DNA from: JAQGJA01 sp965651535
GTDB lineage: Bacteria > Pseudomonadota > Alphaproteobacteria > Micavibrionales > SZUA-601
Assembly: GCA_965651535.1 (NCBI GenBank)
Contig: CBFGSX010000088.1
Coordinates: forward strand, 1 to 5,986
DNA: 5,986 bases
Direction: 5' to 3'
Shown: positions 1 through 5,986 of the stretch, piece after piece
How positions within the stretch are numbered: the first letter of the stretch is position 1
Layout: every line of letters begins with the position of its first letter
Position numbers and translations under genes: made by a program
Notes under the pieces: generated by a model
What the model was told of the DNA's origin: nothing
Seen by the model: the letters and a program-made list of their open reading frames with translations, nothing else
Databases searched by the model: none

Positions 1-1170
1 ACGCCGGTATCCGCCCTGATCCACGCGGCGACGCTGGTCACCGCCGGCGTGTTCATGGTGGCGCGTCTGTCTCCGATGTTCGAGGCCGCCCCCGACACAC
101 TGGCTTTTGTTACGATTTTGGGGGCGCTGACGGCTTTGAGCGCGGCCTATATGGCGCTGACGCAAAACGACATCAAGCGCGTCATTGCGTATTCCACCAT
201 GTCGCAACTGGGTTATATGTTCATGGCGTTGGGCGTCGGCGCGTATGGCGCGGCGATCTTCCACCTTGCAACACACGCGTTTTTCAAAGCGTTGTTGTTC
301 CTTGGCGCGGGCTCGGTGATCCATGCGCTGCATCACGAACAGGATCTGCGCAAGATGGGCGGTATCTGGAAAGAAATCCCGATCACTTACGCCTATATGT
401 GGATCGGCAATCTGGCGCTGGCGGGGATGCCGTTCTTTGCCGGGTATTATTCCAAGGACATGATTTTGGAAGCAACCTTTGCCACCGGCGCGCGGGTCGG
501 ACAGTTTGCCTATTGGGCCGGCGTGCTGGCCGCGTTTATGACGGCATTTTATTCGTGGCGCCTGTTGTGGTTGGCCTTCCACGGCAAGCCGCGCATGGAC
601 AAGAAAACATTCGACCACGCCCATGAAGCGCCGAAAATCATGTGGGTGCCGCTCTTGCTGCTGGCGGCGGGTGCGCTTGTATCGGGTGCGCTGGGCTATC
701 ATTATTTTGTCGGCGAGGGCCGCGTCGCCTTCTGGGACGGCAGTCTTGTCGTCGGCGCGCATGACATTTTGCACGCCGCGCACGATATTCCGAAATGGGC
801 GGTGTTCCTGCCGACCGTTGTCGGGGCAATCGGGATTGCATTGGGGATTTTCCTTTACGGCCACAAACAAGAATGGCCCAAAGCCATCGCGGACAAGCTA
901 CAGCCTCTGTATAAATTGTCGCTGAATAAATTCTATATCGACGAGATTTACAACGTGGTGTTTGTCGTTCCGGCATGGAAGATCGGCGCGATCTTCTCGC
1001 AGCGCGGCGACAAGCAGACGATTGACGGTTTCGGCCCCGACGGGGCGGCTTCGCTGGCGCAGCGCTTTGCTGCGCGGCTGGGACGTTTGCAAACGGGCTA
1101 TATTTTCAACTATGCCGCCGTGATGGTGACGGGCGTCGTCCTGTTTCTGGCGTATCTGTTGTGGGCATGA
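1..1170 (+). CDS. nuoL: NADH-quinone oxidoreductase subunit L, 5'-truncated by window edge
   Basis: NuoL is the most distal proton-pumping, Mrp-antiporter-like subunit of respiratory complex I in the cytoplasmic membrane. The reading frame is open from base 1, and the 389 residues present are the C-terminal part of a protein usually a little over 600 residues long. The fragment begins inside the conserved TPVSALIHAAT helix; its His8 matches E. coli His254. The motif QNDIKRVIAYSTMSQLGYM follows, then FHLATHAFFKALLFL with His88, His92 and Lys96 (the channel lysine, E. coli Lys342), then SKD at Lys152-Asp153 (E. coli Lys399-Asp400). About nine hydrophobic segments are visible. Residues about 290-350 are the amphipathic lateral helix that runs along the membrane arm, with the family signature NKFYIDEIYN and IDGFGPDG. 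The LQTGY motif (363-367) leads into the last anchoring helix. No frameshift or lost key residue is seen. The stop overlaps the nuoM start by four bases. Confidence 0.98.
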   Translation, partial: TPVSALIHAATLVTAGVFMVARLSPMFEAAPDTLAFVTILGALTALSAAYMALTQNDIKRVIAYSTMSQLGYMFMALGVGAYGAAIFHLATHAFFKALLFLGAGSVIHALHHEQDLRKMGGIWKEIPITYAYMWIGNLALAGMPFFAGYYSKDMILEATFATGARVGQFAYWAGVLAAFMTAFYSWRLLWLAFHGKPRMDKKTFDHAHEAPKIMWVPLLLLAAGALVSGALGYHYFVGEGRVAFWDGSLVVGAHDILHAAHDIPKWAVFLPTVVGAIGIALGIFLYGHKQEWPKAIADKLQPLYKLSLNKFYIDEIYNVVFVVPAWKIGAIFSQRGDKQTIDGFGPDGAASLAQRFAARLGRLQTGYIFNYAAVMVTGVVLFLAYLLWA

Positions 1171-2660
1171 CGATGACGGAATTTCCGCTCCTTTCCCTGT
1201 TGCTTCTGTTGCCGCTTGCGGGTGTGGGCCTGCTGTTGCTTGTGCCCGGAACAAAGGAAAGGGCGCTCAAATCCGTTGCGCTGATAACGACGCTGGCGAC
1301 ATTTGCCGCATCGTTGGTTTTGTTGGACGGCTTCAACGTCGAGATATCGTATTTCCAATTCGTTGAAAAACGCGTCTGGTGGCCGTCTCTTGACATTGCC
1401 TATCATGTCGGTGTGGACGGGATTTCTCTGTGGCTGGTGATGCTATCCGCTTTTTTGATGCCGATCTGTATTTTATGTTCATGGGACAGCGTCAAAACGC
1501 GGCTCAAGGAATATCTGATTGCGTTCCTGTTGCTTGAAACCATGATGATCGGCACGTTTGTCGCGCTGGACACGGTATTGTTCTATGTATTCTTCGAGGC
1601 GATTTTGATCCCGATGTACTTGTTGATCGGCGTGTGGGGCGGGCCGCGCCGCATCTATGCCGCGTTCAAGTTTTTCCTTTATACGTTGTTTGGCTCGGTG
1701 CTGATGCTGGTCGCGCTGGTGGTGATCTACCGCGAGACGCGCACGACCGACATTACCGAATTGCTGATGGCGGATATTCCGTTCGATCTCCAGAAATGGC
1801 TGTGGTGGGCGTTTTTCGCGTCCTTTGCCGTGAAAATGCCGATGTGGCCGGTGCATACCTGGCTGCCCGACGCGCATGTCGAAGCGCCGACGGCGGGCTC
1901 GGTCATTCTGGCGGGCGTTCTTTTGAAGATGGGCGGTTACGGTTTCTTGCGCTTTTCCTTGCCCATGTTGCCCGAGGCCTCGATGCATTTCGCCATGGTC
2001 GTGCTGGTTCTGAGCGTGATCGCCATCGTCTATGCCTCTCTGGTGGCGCTGGCGCAGACGGACATGAAAAAGCTAATCGCCTATTCTTCTGTCGCGCATA
2101 TGGGGTATGTCACGCTGGGCCTGTTCGCCTTTAATCGTCAGGGTTTTGATGGTGCCATGTTCCAGATGCTATCGCACGGGATTGTTTCCGCCGCGTTGTT
2201 CCTGTGCGTCGGCGTCGTCTATGACCGCCTGCACACGCGCGATATCGACCGTTACGGCGGCCTGGTCAAGAATATGCCACGCTATGCGTTGGTGTTTATG
2301 GTGTTCACGTTGGCCTCGGTCGGATTGCCGGGGACAAGCGGCTTCGTCGGCGAGTTTCTGTCCCTGTTGGGCGCGTTCCGCGCCAATAATGCAATCGCCA
2401 CCTTGGCCGCGTCGGGCGTTGTGCTGGGCGCGGTTTATATGTTGTGGCTCTATCGCAAGGTCGTGTTCGGCGAGCTGAAAAAGAAAGACGTCATGGCCAT
2501 GGCCGACCTGTCCGTGCGCGAACGCCTGATTTTCATTCCCATGATCGTGCTGGTGCTGTGGATGGGGATTTATCCCAATACATTCCTCAAGCCGATGGCG
2601 CCTGCGCTTGAAAATGTTCTCGACCGCCTCGCGCGCGTCGATCTGTCGGAGATACGCTGA
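1167..2660 (+). CDS. nuoM: NADH-quinone oxidoreductase subunit M
   Basis: NuoM is the middle antiporter-like proton-translocating subunit of complex I, an integral membrane protein of about 14 helices. The 497 residues compare with 509 in E. coli, so it looks complete. Visible signatures are YHVGVDGISLWLV (TM4 region), FFEAILIPMYLLIGVWGG with the essential glutamate at 144, KMPMWPVHTWLPDAHVEAPT with channel Lys223, LLKMGGYG with Lys254, QTDMKKLIAYSSVAHMGYV, SHGIVSAALF with His337, and GTSGFVGEFL with Glu396 in the TM12 position. I chose ATG 1167 because its ATGA overlaps the nuoL stop; it also places the TM5 glutamate at 144, the same number as in E. coli. GTG 1161 and ATG 1173 are in-frame alternatives. 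No clear Shine-Dalgarno sequence precedes any of them, so translation probably depends on coupling to nuoL. Confidence 0.98.
   Translation: MTMTEFPLLSLLLLLPLAGVGLLLLVPGTKERALKSVALITTLATFAASLVLLDGFNVEISYFQFVEKRVWWPSLDIAYHVGVDGISLWLVMLSAFLMPICILCSWDSVKTRLKEYLIAFLLLETMMIGTFVALDTVLFYVFFEAILIPMYLLIGVWGGPRRIYAAFKFFLYTLFGSVLMLVALVVIYRETRTTDITELLMADIPFDLQKWLWWAFFASFAVKMPMWPVHTWLPDAHVEAPTAGSVILAGVLLKMGGYGFLRFSLPMLPEASMHFAMVVLVLSVIAIVYASLVALAQTDMKKLIAYSSVAHMGYVTLGLFAFNRQGFDGAMFQMLSHGIVSAALFLCVGVVYDRLHTRDIDRYGGLVKNMPRYALVFMVFTLASVGLPGTSGFVGEFLSLLGAFRANNAIATLAASGVVLGAVYMLWLYRKVVFGELKKKDVMAMADLSVRERLIFIPMIVLVLWMGIYPNTFLKPMAPALENVLDRLARVDLSEIR
2648..2651 (+). promoter_or_regulatory. Shine-Dalgarno site for nuoN
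   Basis: GGAG lies inside the last codons of nuoM, with eight bases between it and the ATG at 2660. It is the best-matched ribosome binding site in the window and supports ATG 2660 over the later in-frame ATG at 2669. The start shares one base with the nuoM stop (TGATG), so reinitiation by ribosomes finishing nuoM is also likely. Confidence 0.7.
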
Positions 2661-4090
2661 TGGTTTTTATGCCTGCAATCGCTGAAATCGGATTGGCCGC
2701 GTCGGCCTTGCTGGTCGTGCTGGGTGGTGCCTTCAGCAAGCCTTCATGGGCGCGCTTGTGGTCTTGCGCGGCGGTGCTGGCGCTGGCAGGGGCGGCGTTT
2801 GCAGCCACGCATTATTACAACGGCGCAGAAACGGCTTTCGGCGGCGTTTTCGTGCAGGATAATCTGGCGTTGGTCTTCAAGGCGCTGATCGCTTCGGCTT
2901 CGGCGCTGGCGGTGATTTTATCCGTCCCGTTCCTGAGCAAGCGCGGCGAGAACAAGTTCGAATACCCGCTTGTGATCCTGCTGGCGACGGTGGGGATGTT
3001 CGGTATGGTGTCGTCGCAGGATTTCCTCGCGCTTTATGTGTCGCTCGAGCTTCAGGCCTTGTCGTTGTATGTGCTGGCCTCGTTCCGCCGTGACCATCGC
3101 CGCAACTCCGAGGCGGGGCTGAAATATTTCTTCCTCGGCGCGTTGTCGTCGGGCTTGCTGCTTTACGGCATTTCGCTGATTTACGGTTTTGTCGGCAGTA
3201 CGTCATATGACGCTATCGGCACGACGCTGATGCAGCAATCGCAACTCGCACCGGGAGCCGTGGTCGGTCTGGTGCTGGTGCTGTCGGGTCTGGCCTTCAA
3301 GATTTCCGCCGTGCCGTTCCATATGTGGACGCCGGATGTCTATCAAGGCGCGCCCACGCCGGTGACGGCGTTTTTCGCCATGGCGCCGAAAGCGGCGGCC
3401 ATCGGCGTGTTGTGTCGCCTGTTCCAAGGGCCGCTTGCGGGCGTGTTCGAGCAGCTTCAGCCGATTTTAGTCGTGCTGTCTTTCGCGTCGATGCTGGTCG
3501 GCGCGTTTGCTGCCATCGTGCAAAAGAACATCAAACGCCTGATGGCCTATAGCTCGATCGGCCATGTCGGGTTTATTCTGCTGGGTCTTGCGTCGGGAAC
3601 CGTTTACGGCACGTCTGCGGCGGTCCTGTATGTCATACTGTATCTCATTATGACGGCGGGAGCTTTCGCCTTTTTGCTTTATGCATTTGATGCCGAGGAC
3701 GAAAACGAGGAAATCGAAAGGTTGGCCGGCTTCTCCAAGGATCATCCTCTGATGGCGGCGGCATTTTCTGCCTTGCTTTTGTCGATGGCGGGGATTCCGC
3801 CTTTGGCCGGATTTTTTGCCAAGCTGGTGGTGCTGAAGGCGGCGGTTGAAATGAATTTGACCCTGCTGGCCGTGTTCGGCGTATTGTGCAGCGTCGTGTC
3901 GGCTTATTATTACATTCGCATCATCAAGATCATGTATTTCGATGAGGCGGGCAAAAAGCCGCTCGCGCCGCACGGGGCGGCAAGCTATAAAATTATCGCG
4001 GCTTTGGCGGCTGTCGCCATGATCGCCCTGCTGGTTGCGCCGCAAGTTCTGGCCGATGTGGCATCATGGGCCGCGGGAATTCAGAAATAG
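2660..4090 (+). CDS. nuoN: NADH-quinone oxidoreductase subunit N
   Basis: NuoN is the antiporter-like proton-translocating subunit of complex I nearest the connection to the peripheral arm. The 476 residues match the family (485 in E. coli). Family marks are YVSLELQALSLYVL with the TM5 glutamate at 130, SEAGLKYFFLGALSSGLLLYG, FKISAVPFHMWTPDVYQGAP with Lys214, MAPKAAAIG with Lys244, KNIKRLMAYSSIGHVGF, and PPLAGFFAKL with Lys388. That last lysine sits where NuoM has a glutamate, which is the normal NuoN pattern and separates the two paralogues. The Asp/Glu-rich linker DAEDENEEIERLAG precedes the TM12 region, as is usual. The gene starts one base inside the nuoM stop and its own stop touches the likely birA start. 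Nothing suggests damage or transfer. Confidence 0.98.
   Translation: MVFMPAIAEIGLAASALLVVLGGAFSKPSWARLWSCAAVLALAGAAFAATHYYNGAETAFGGVFVQDNLALVFKALIASASALAVILSVPFLSKRGENKFEYPLVILLATVGMFGMVSSQDFLALYVSLELQALSLYVLASFRRDHRRNSEAGLKYFFLGALSSGLLLYGISLIYGFVGSTSYDAIGTTLMQQSQLAPGAVVGLVLVLSGLAFKISAVPFHMWTPDVYQGAPTPVTAFFAMAPKAAAIGVLCRLFQGPLAGVFEQLQPILVVLSFASMLVGAFAAIVQKNIKRLMAYSSIGHVGFILLGLASGTVYGTSAAVLYVILYLIMTAGAFAFLLYAFDAEDENEEIERLAGFSKDHPLMAAAFSALLLSMAGIPPLAGFFAKLVVLKAAVEMNLTLLAVFGVLCSVVSAYYYIRIIKIMYFDEAGKKPLAPHGAASYKIIAALAAVAMIALLVAPQVLADVASWAAGIQK
4075..4078 (+). promoter_or_regulatory. Possible weak Shine-Dalgarno site for birA
   Basis: GGGA lies near the end of nuoN with 11 bases before the GTG at 4090. 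The spacing is long and the match short, so this is only mild support for that start. The upstream candidate ATG 4066 has no purine-rich site at a useful distance. Confidence 0.35.
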
Positions 4091-4833
4091 TGACGACGCG
4101 TTTCAACATTCACCGTTTCGACGAACTGGACAGCACGCAAAGCCAAGCGCGGCAATGGGTCGGCGAAGGGCGTGCGCGTTCCGGCGACGTCATTACAGCC
4201 AAGCGCCAGACGGCAGGATACGGACGGCGCGGGCGCGGCTGGGACATGATCGAGGGCAATCTGGCCGCGACATGGATCGAGGATTTTTCCGAAAGCCGAC
4301 TCTCATGGATTGGTTTCGCTGCCAGCCTCGGGCTTTATGACGCTTTCAAGAATTATCTTCCCGAAAGCGCTGCGGTGACGCTGAAATGGCCTAACGACGT
4401 GTTGATCGACGGCGGCAAGGCTTCGGGCATTTTGATCGAGAAATGCGGCGACAAATTCCTTGTCGGTGTCGGGGTTAATCTGGTGGCGGCGCCGCAAGCC
4501 GATCAGAAAACGGCTTCTATGGGCGATTTCATGAAACAGCCGCCCGGCCCCGATCTTTTTCTTGAGACGTTTTTATCGGGATACGAGCGCTGGTTCGGCA
4601 TCGGTGACGCGCAGGGTTTTGCGGGCTTGCGCCGCGACTGGCTGGTGCGCGCCCACCAGCTCAATGCGCCTGTGACCGCGCGTTTGGCCGATGGCCGCGT
4701 GCTGACCGGTATTTTCGCCGACCTTGACCCGTTGGGCGCTCTGCTCTTAAATACCCAAAGCGGCCTTGAAAAAGTGACGACCGCCGACATCTTCATCACG
4801 GAAAATCATGACAAAAAAGCCTACGCAGGATAA
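4090..4833 (+). CDS. birA: Biotin--[acetyl-CoA-carboxylase] ligase, monofunctional BirA
   Basis: This cytoplasmic enzyme makes biotinyl-5'-AMP from biotin and ATP and transfers biotin to a lysine of carboxyl-carrier proteins such as AccB. Read from GTG 4090 it has 247 residues. In order: DELDST (11-16) at the start of the catalytic domain, RQTAGYGRRGRGW (39-51) forming the biotinyl-AMP loop, KWPNDVLIDGGKASGILIE (99-117) with Lys110 at the catalytic lysine position (E. coli Lys183), GVGVNL (126-131), and a small C-terminal SH3-like domain from about residue 195. The N-terminal winged-helix domain of E. coli BirA is absent, so it should not repress biotin genes. GTG 4090 overlaps the nuoN stop (TAGTG) and puts the conserved part close to the N-terminus; ATG 4066 would add eight residues lying entirely over nuoN and is the alternative. 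The biotin loop reads GYGRRGR rather than the usual GRGRRGR. Confidence 0.95.
   Translation: MTTRFNIHRFDELDSTQSQARQWVGEGRARSGDVITAKRQTAGYGRRGRGWDMIEGNLAATWIEDFSESRLSWIGFAASLGLYDAFKNYLPESAAVTLKWPNDVLIDGGKASGILIEKCGDKFLVGVGVNLVAAPQADQKTASMGDFMKQPPGPDLFLETFLSGYERWFGIGDAQGFAGLRRDWLVRAHQLNAPVTARLADGRVLTGIFADLDPLGALLLNTQSGLEKVTTADIFITENHDKKAYAG
4800..4802 (+). promoter_or_regulatory. Short Shine-Dalgarno-like site for rnj
   Basis: GGA followed by an A run lies five bases upstream of ATG 4808, inside the birA coding region. In the rnj frame the nearest upstream stop is TGA at 4775-4777, with no ATG, GTG or TTG between it and 4808, so 4808 is the earliest possible start and this site fits it. Confidence 0.5.
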
Positions 4834-5986
4834 CCGCCCCGTTTTCGCGCCCGACGCGCTCAGCTTCATCCCCTTGGGCGGATGTGGCGAGTTCGGTTGC
4901 AACCTGAATGTTTATCACTGCGATGGAAAATTCCTGATCGTCGATTGCGGCCTCGGCTTTCCCGACGAGCGTTTTCCCGGTGTGGATGTGCTGCTTCCGA
5001 ACCCGGGATTTCTGCGCGACTATACAAAGGATATTGCGGGAATGTTCATCACTCACGCGCACGAGGATCATATCGGCGCGGTAGCGGCGTTGTGGCCGCA
5101 GCTCCAATGTCCCATCTATGCGACGCCGCTGACGGCAGATATTCTCAAGCACAAGCTGAACGAATGGGGGCTGACCAAGCGTGTTTCCCTGAACGTCGTA
5201 CCGCTATCCGGTCATGTCGATATCGGCCCGTTCAAGATCGACCTGATCAATGCAGCACATTCCATTCCTGAAACCTCGATGCTGTTTATCCAGACGCCGC
5301 ACGGAAACGTGCTGCACACGGCAGATTGGCGCTTTGATCCCAATCCGGTCGAAGGCCACAAAACGGACGAGGCGCGCCTCAAGAGTCTGGCGGATAAAAA
5401 TCTGCTTGCCGTCATCGGCGACTCCACCAACGCGACTGTTCCCGAAGAGCACGCTTCGGAAAGCGAAGTCGAAGAGGCGCTGACGAAAATCATCCAGCGT
5501 GCTACGGGACGCGTGATTGTCACATCGTTTTCGTCGCAGGTGGCGCGCATCCACAACGTCGCCAAGGCGGCCAAGAAATCGGGCCGCATGGTCGGCATTG
5601 TTGGACGTTCGGCGCTGCGCATGGTCGATGCCGCGCGCAATAACGGTTATCTCAAGGATATCCCGCCTTTCCTGAACGAACAGGAGATCAACGATCTGCC
5701 GCGTCATCGCGCCGTCGTGTTTGCTACCGGATCGCAAGGCGAGATGGGATCGGCGCTGGACCGTCTGGCGACTGACGAGCACCGCAGCCTGTCGATGGAA
5801 AAGGGCGATCTGGTAGTTTTTTCCGCGCGCATCATTCCCGGCAACGAGAAAGCGGTCGAGCGCGTCAAGAACGCGCTGTTGCGCCGCGGCGTCCATCTGG
5901 TCAGCAGCGAGGAGGAATTCGTCCATGTTTCCGGCCATGCGAATGAGGCCGAGATCAAGACGCTTTACGGATGGCTCAAGCCGAAT
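4808..5986 (+). CDS. rnj: Ribonuclease J, 3'-truncated by window edge
   Basis: RNase J is a cytoplasmic zinc-dependent metallo-beta-lactamase/beta-CASP nuclease with 5'-3' exonuclease and endonuclease activity, acting in rRNA 5' maturation and mRNA decay. The window holds 393 residues of a family near 550; the frame is still open at the edge. Visible in order: PLGGCGEFGCN (22-32), the metal-binding motif HAHEDH (83-88), NAAHSIPET with His151, HTADWRFDP with metal ligand Asp173, GDSTNA (204-209) entering the beta-CASP domain, TSFSSQVAR (239-247), ATGSQGE (306-312), IIPGNE (342-347) and HVSGH (373-377) as the chain returns to the lactamase fold. The last part of that fold and the C-terminal domain lie beyond the window. 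ATG 4808 is the first possible start in frame and overlaps birA by 26 bases. Four cysteines at 26, 31, 38 and 47 are unusual. Classification as RNase J rather than another beta-CASP enzyme is firm from the HSIPET, GSQGE and HVSGH motifs. Confidence 0.96.
   Translation, partial: MTKKPTQDNRPVFAPDALSFIPLGGCGEFGCNLNVYHCDGKFLIVDCGLGFPDERFPGVDVLLPNPGFLRDYTKDIAGMFITHAHEDHIGAVAALWPQLQCPIYATPLTADILKHKLNEWGLTKRVSLNVVPLSGHVDIGPFKIDLINAAHSIPETSMLFIQTPHGNVLHTADWRFDPNPVEGHKTDEARLKSLADKNLLAVIGDSTNATVPEEHASESEVEEALTKIIQRATGRVIVTSFSSQVARIHNVAKAAKKSGRMVGIVGRSALRMVDAARNNGYLKDIPPFLNEQEINDLPRHRAVVFATGSQGEMGSALDRLATDEHRSLSMEKGDLVVFSARIIPGNEKAVERVKNALLRRGVHLVSSEEEFVHVSGHANEAEIKTLYGWLKPN

Noticed and set aside
826..839. 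Inverted repeat GCAATC-GG-GATTGC inside nuoL
   Set aside because: The arms are six bases with a two-base gap, in mid-gene, with no link to a promoter. Judged a chance operator-like palindrome.
1057..1075. Perfect inverted repeat, 7-base arms (GCGCAGC/GCTGCGC) with a 5-base loop, near the 3' end of nuoL
   Set aside because: It could form a stem but no T run follows, it sits in conserved NuoL codons, and such short GC palindromes occur often by chance here. A 5-base-arm repeat at 1034-1046 was rejected for the same reasons.
1479..1988. 169-codon minus-strand frame opposite nuoM
   Set aside because: Same reverse shadow of membrane-helix codons, with low-complexity His/Arg/Gln composition and no family resemblance.
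1634..2134. 166-codon plus-strand frame inside nuoM in another frame
   Set aside because: It overlaps conserved nuoM segments completely and has an Arg/Gly/Ala-rich composition typical of a frame-shifted reading of GC-rich DNA.
3467..4045. 192-codon minus-strand frame opposite the 3' part of nuoN
   Set aside because: The translation is dominated by Arg, Gln, His and Asp, the typical reverse-complement shadow of a hydrophobic membrane protein. No start context or domain was seen.
5815..5822. T-rich run in rnj as a possible terminator
   Set aside because: No stable stem lies just upstream, and the run encodes Val-Val-Phe-Ser of the conserved beta-CASP region.
5204..5938. Long open frame (244 codons) on the minus strand opposite rnj
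   Set aside because: It lies wholly antisense to a gene with intact RNase J motifs, its translation is rich in Arg, Asp and Gln with no recognisable domain, and long antisense frames are expected in GC-rich coding DNA.

Overview
The window is a compact, fully coding, single-strand stretch of a GC-rich proteobacterial chromosome. It holds the distal end of a respiratory complex I (NDH-1) operon followed by two housekeeping genes: nuoL (5' end missing), nuoM, nuoN, a biotin protein ligase (birA type, without a DNA-binding domain), and ribonuclease J (3' end missing). This nuoLMN-birA-rnj order is known from Alphaproteobacteria, and the protein motifs agree with that class. I cannot place it in an order or genus from sequence alone.

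Layout: the three membrane-arm antiporter-like subunits fill positions 1-4090. Successive genes overlap at their stop and start codons: ATGA at nuoL/nuoM, TGATG at nuoM/nuoN, and TAGTG at nuoN/birA if the GTG start of birA is right. The birA/rnj overlap is longer, 26 bases. There is no intergenic gap, so I see no room for an internal intergenic promoter or terminator. The five genes are most simply read as one polycistronic, translationally coupled unit whose promoter lies upstream and whose end lies downstream of the window.

How the genes fit together: NuoL, NuoM and NuoN are the three Mrp-antiporter-like proton-translocating subunits of complex I. Each keeps the charged residues expected in its channel, and NuoL also keeps the lateral helix and anchoring C-terminal helix. 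BirA attaches biotin to carboxyl-carrier proteins such as that of acetyl-CoA carboxylase. RNase J is a zinc-dependent 5'-3' exo/endoribonuclease of RNA maturation and decay. The last two have no direct biochemical role in complex I, and their presence here looks like conserved operon architecture.

I found no sign of a mobile element, CRISPR array, RNA gene, defence system or other undescribed system. The points worth a second look are modest: departures from consensus in the BirA biotinyl-AMP loop, an unusual cluster of cysteines near the N-terminus of RNase J, the absence of coaX between birA and rnj, and the chain of overlapping genes.
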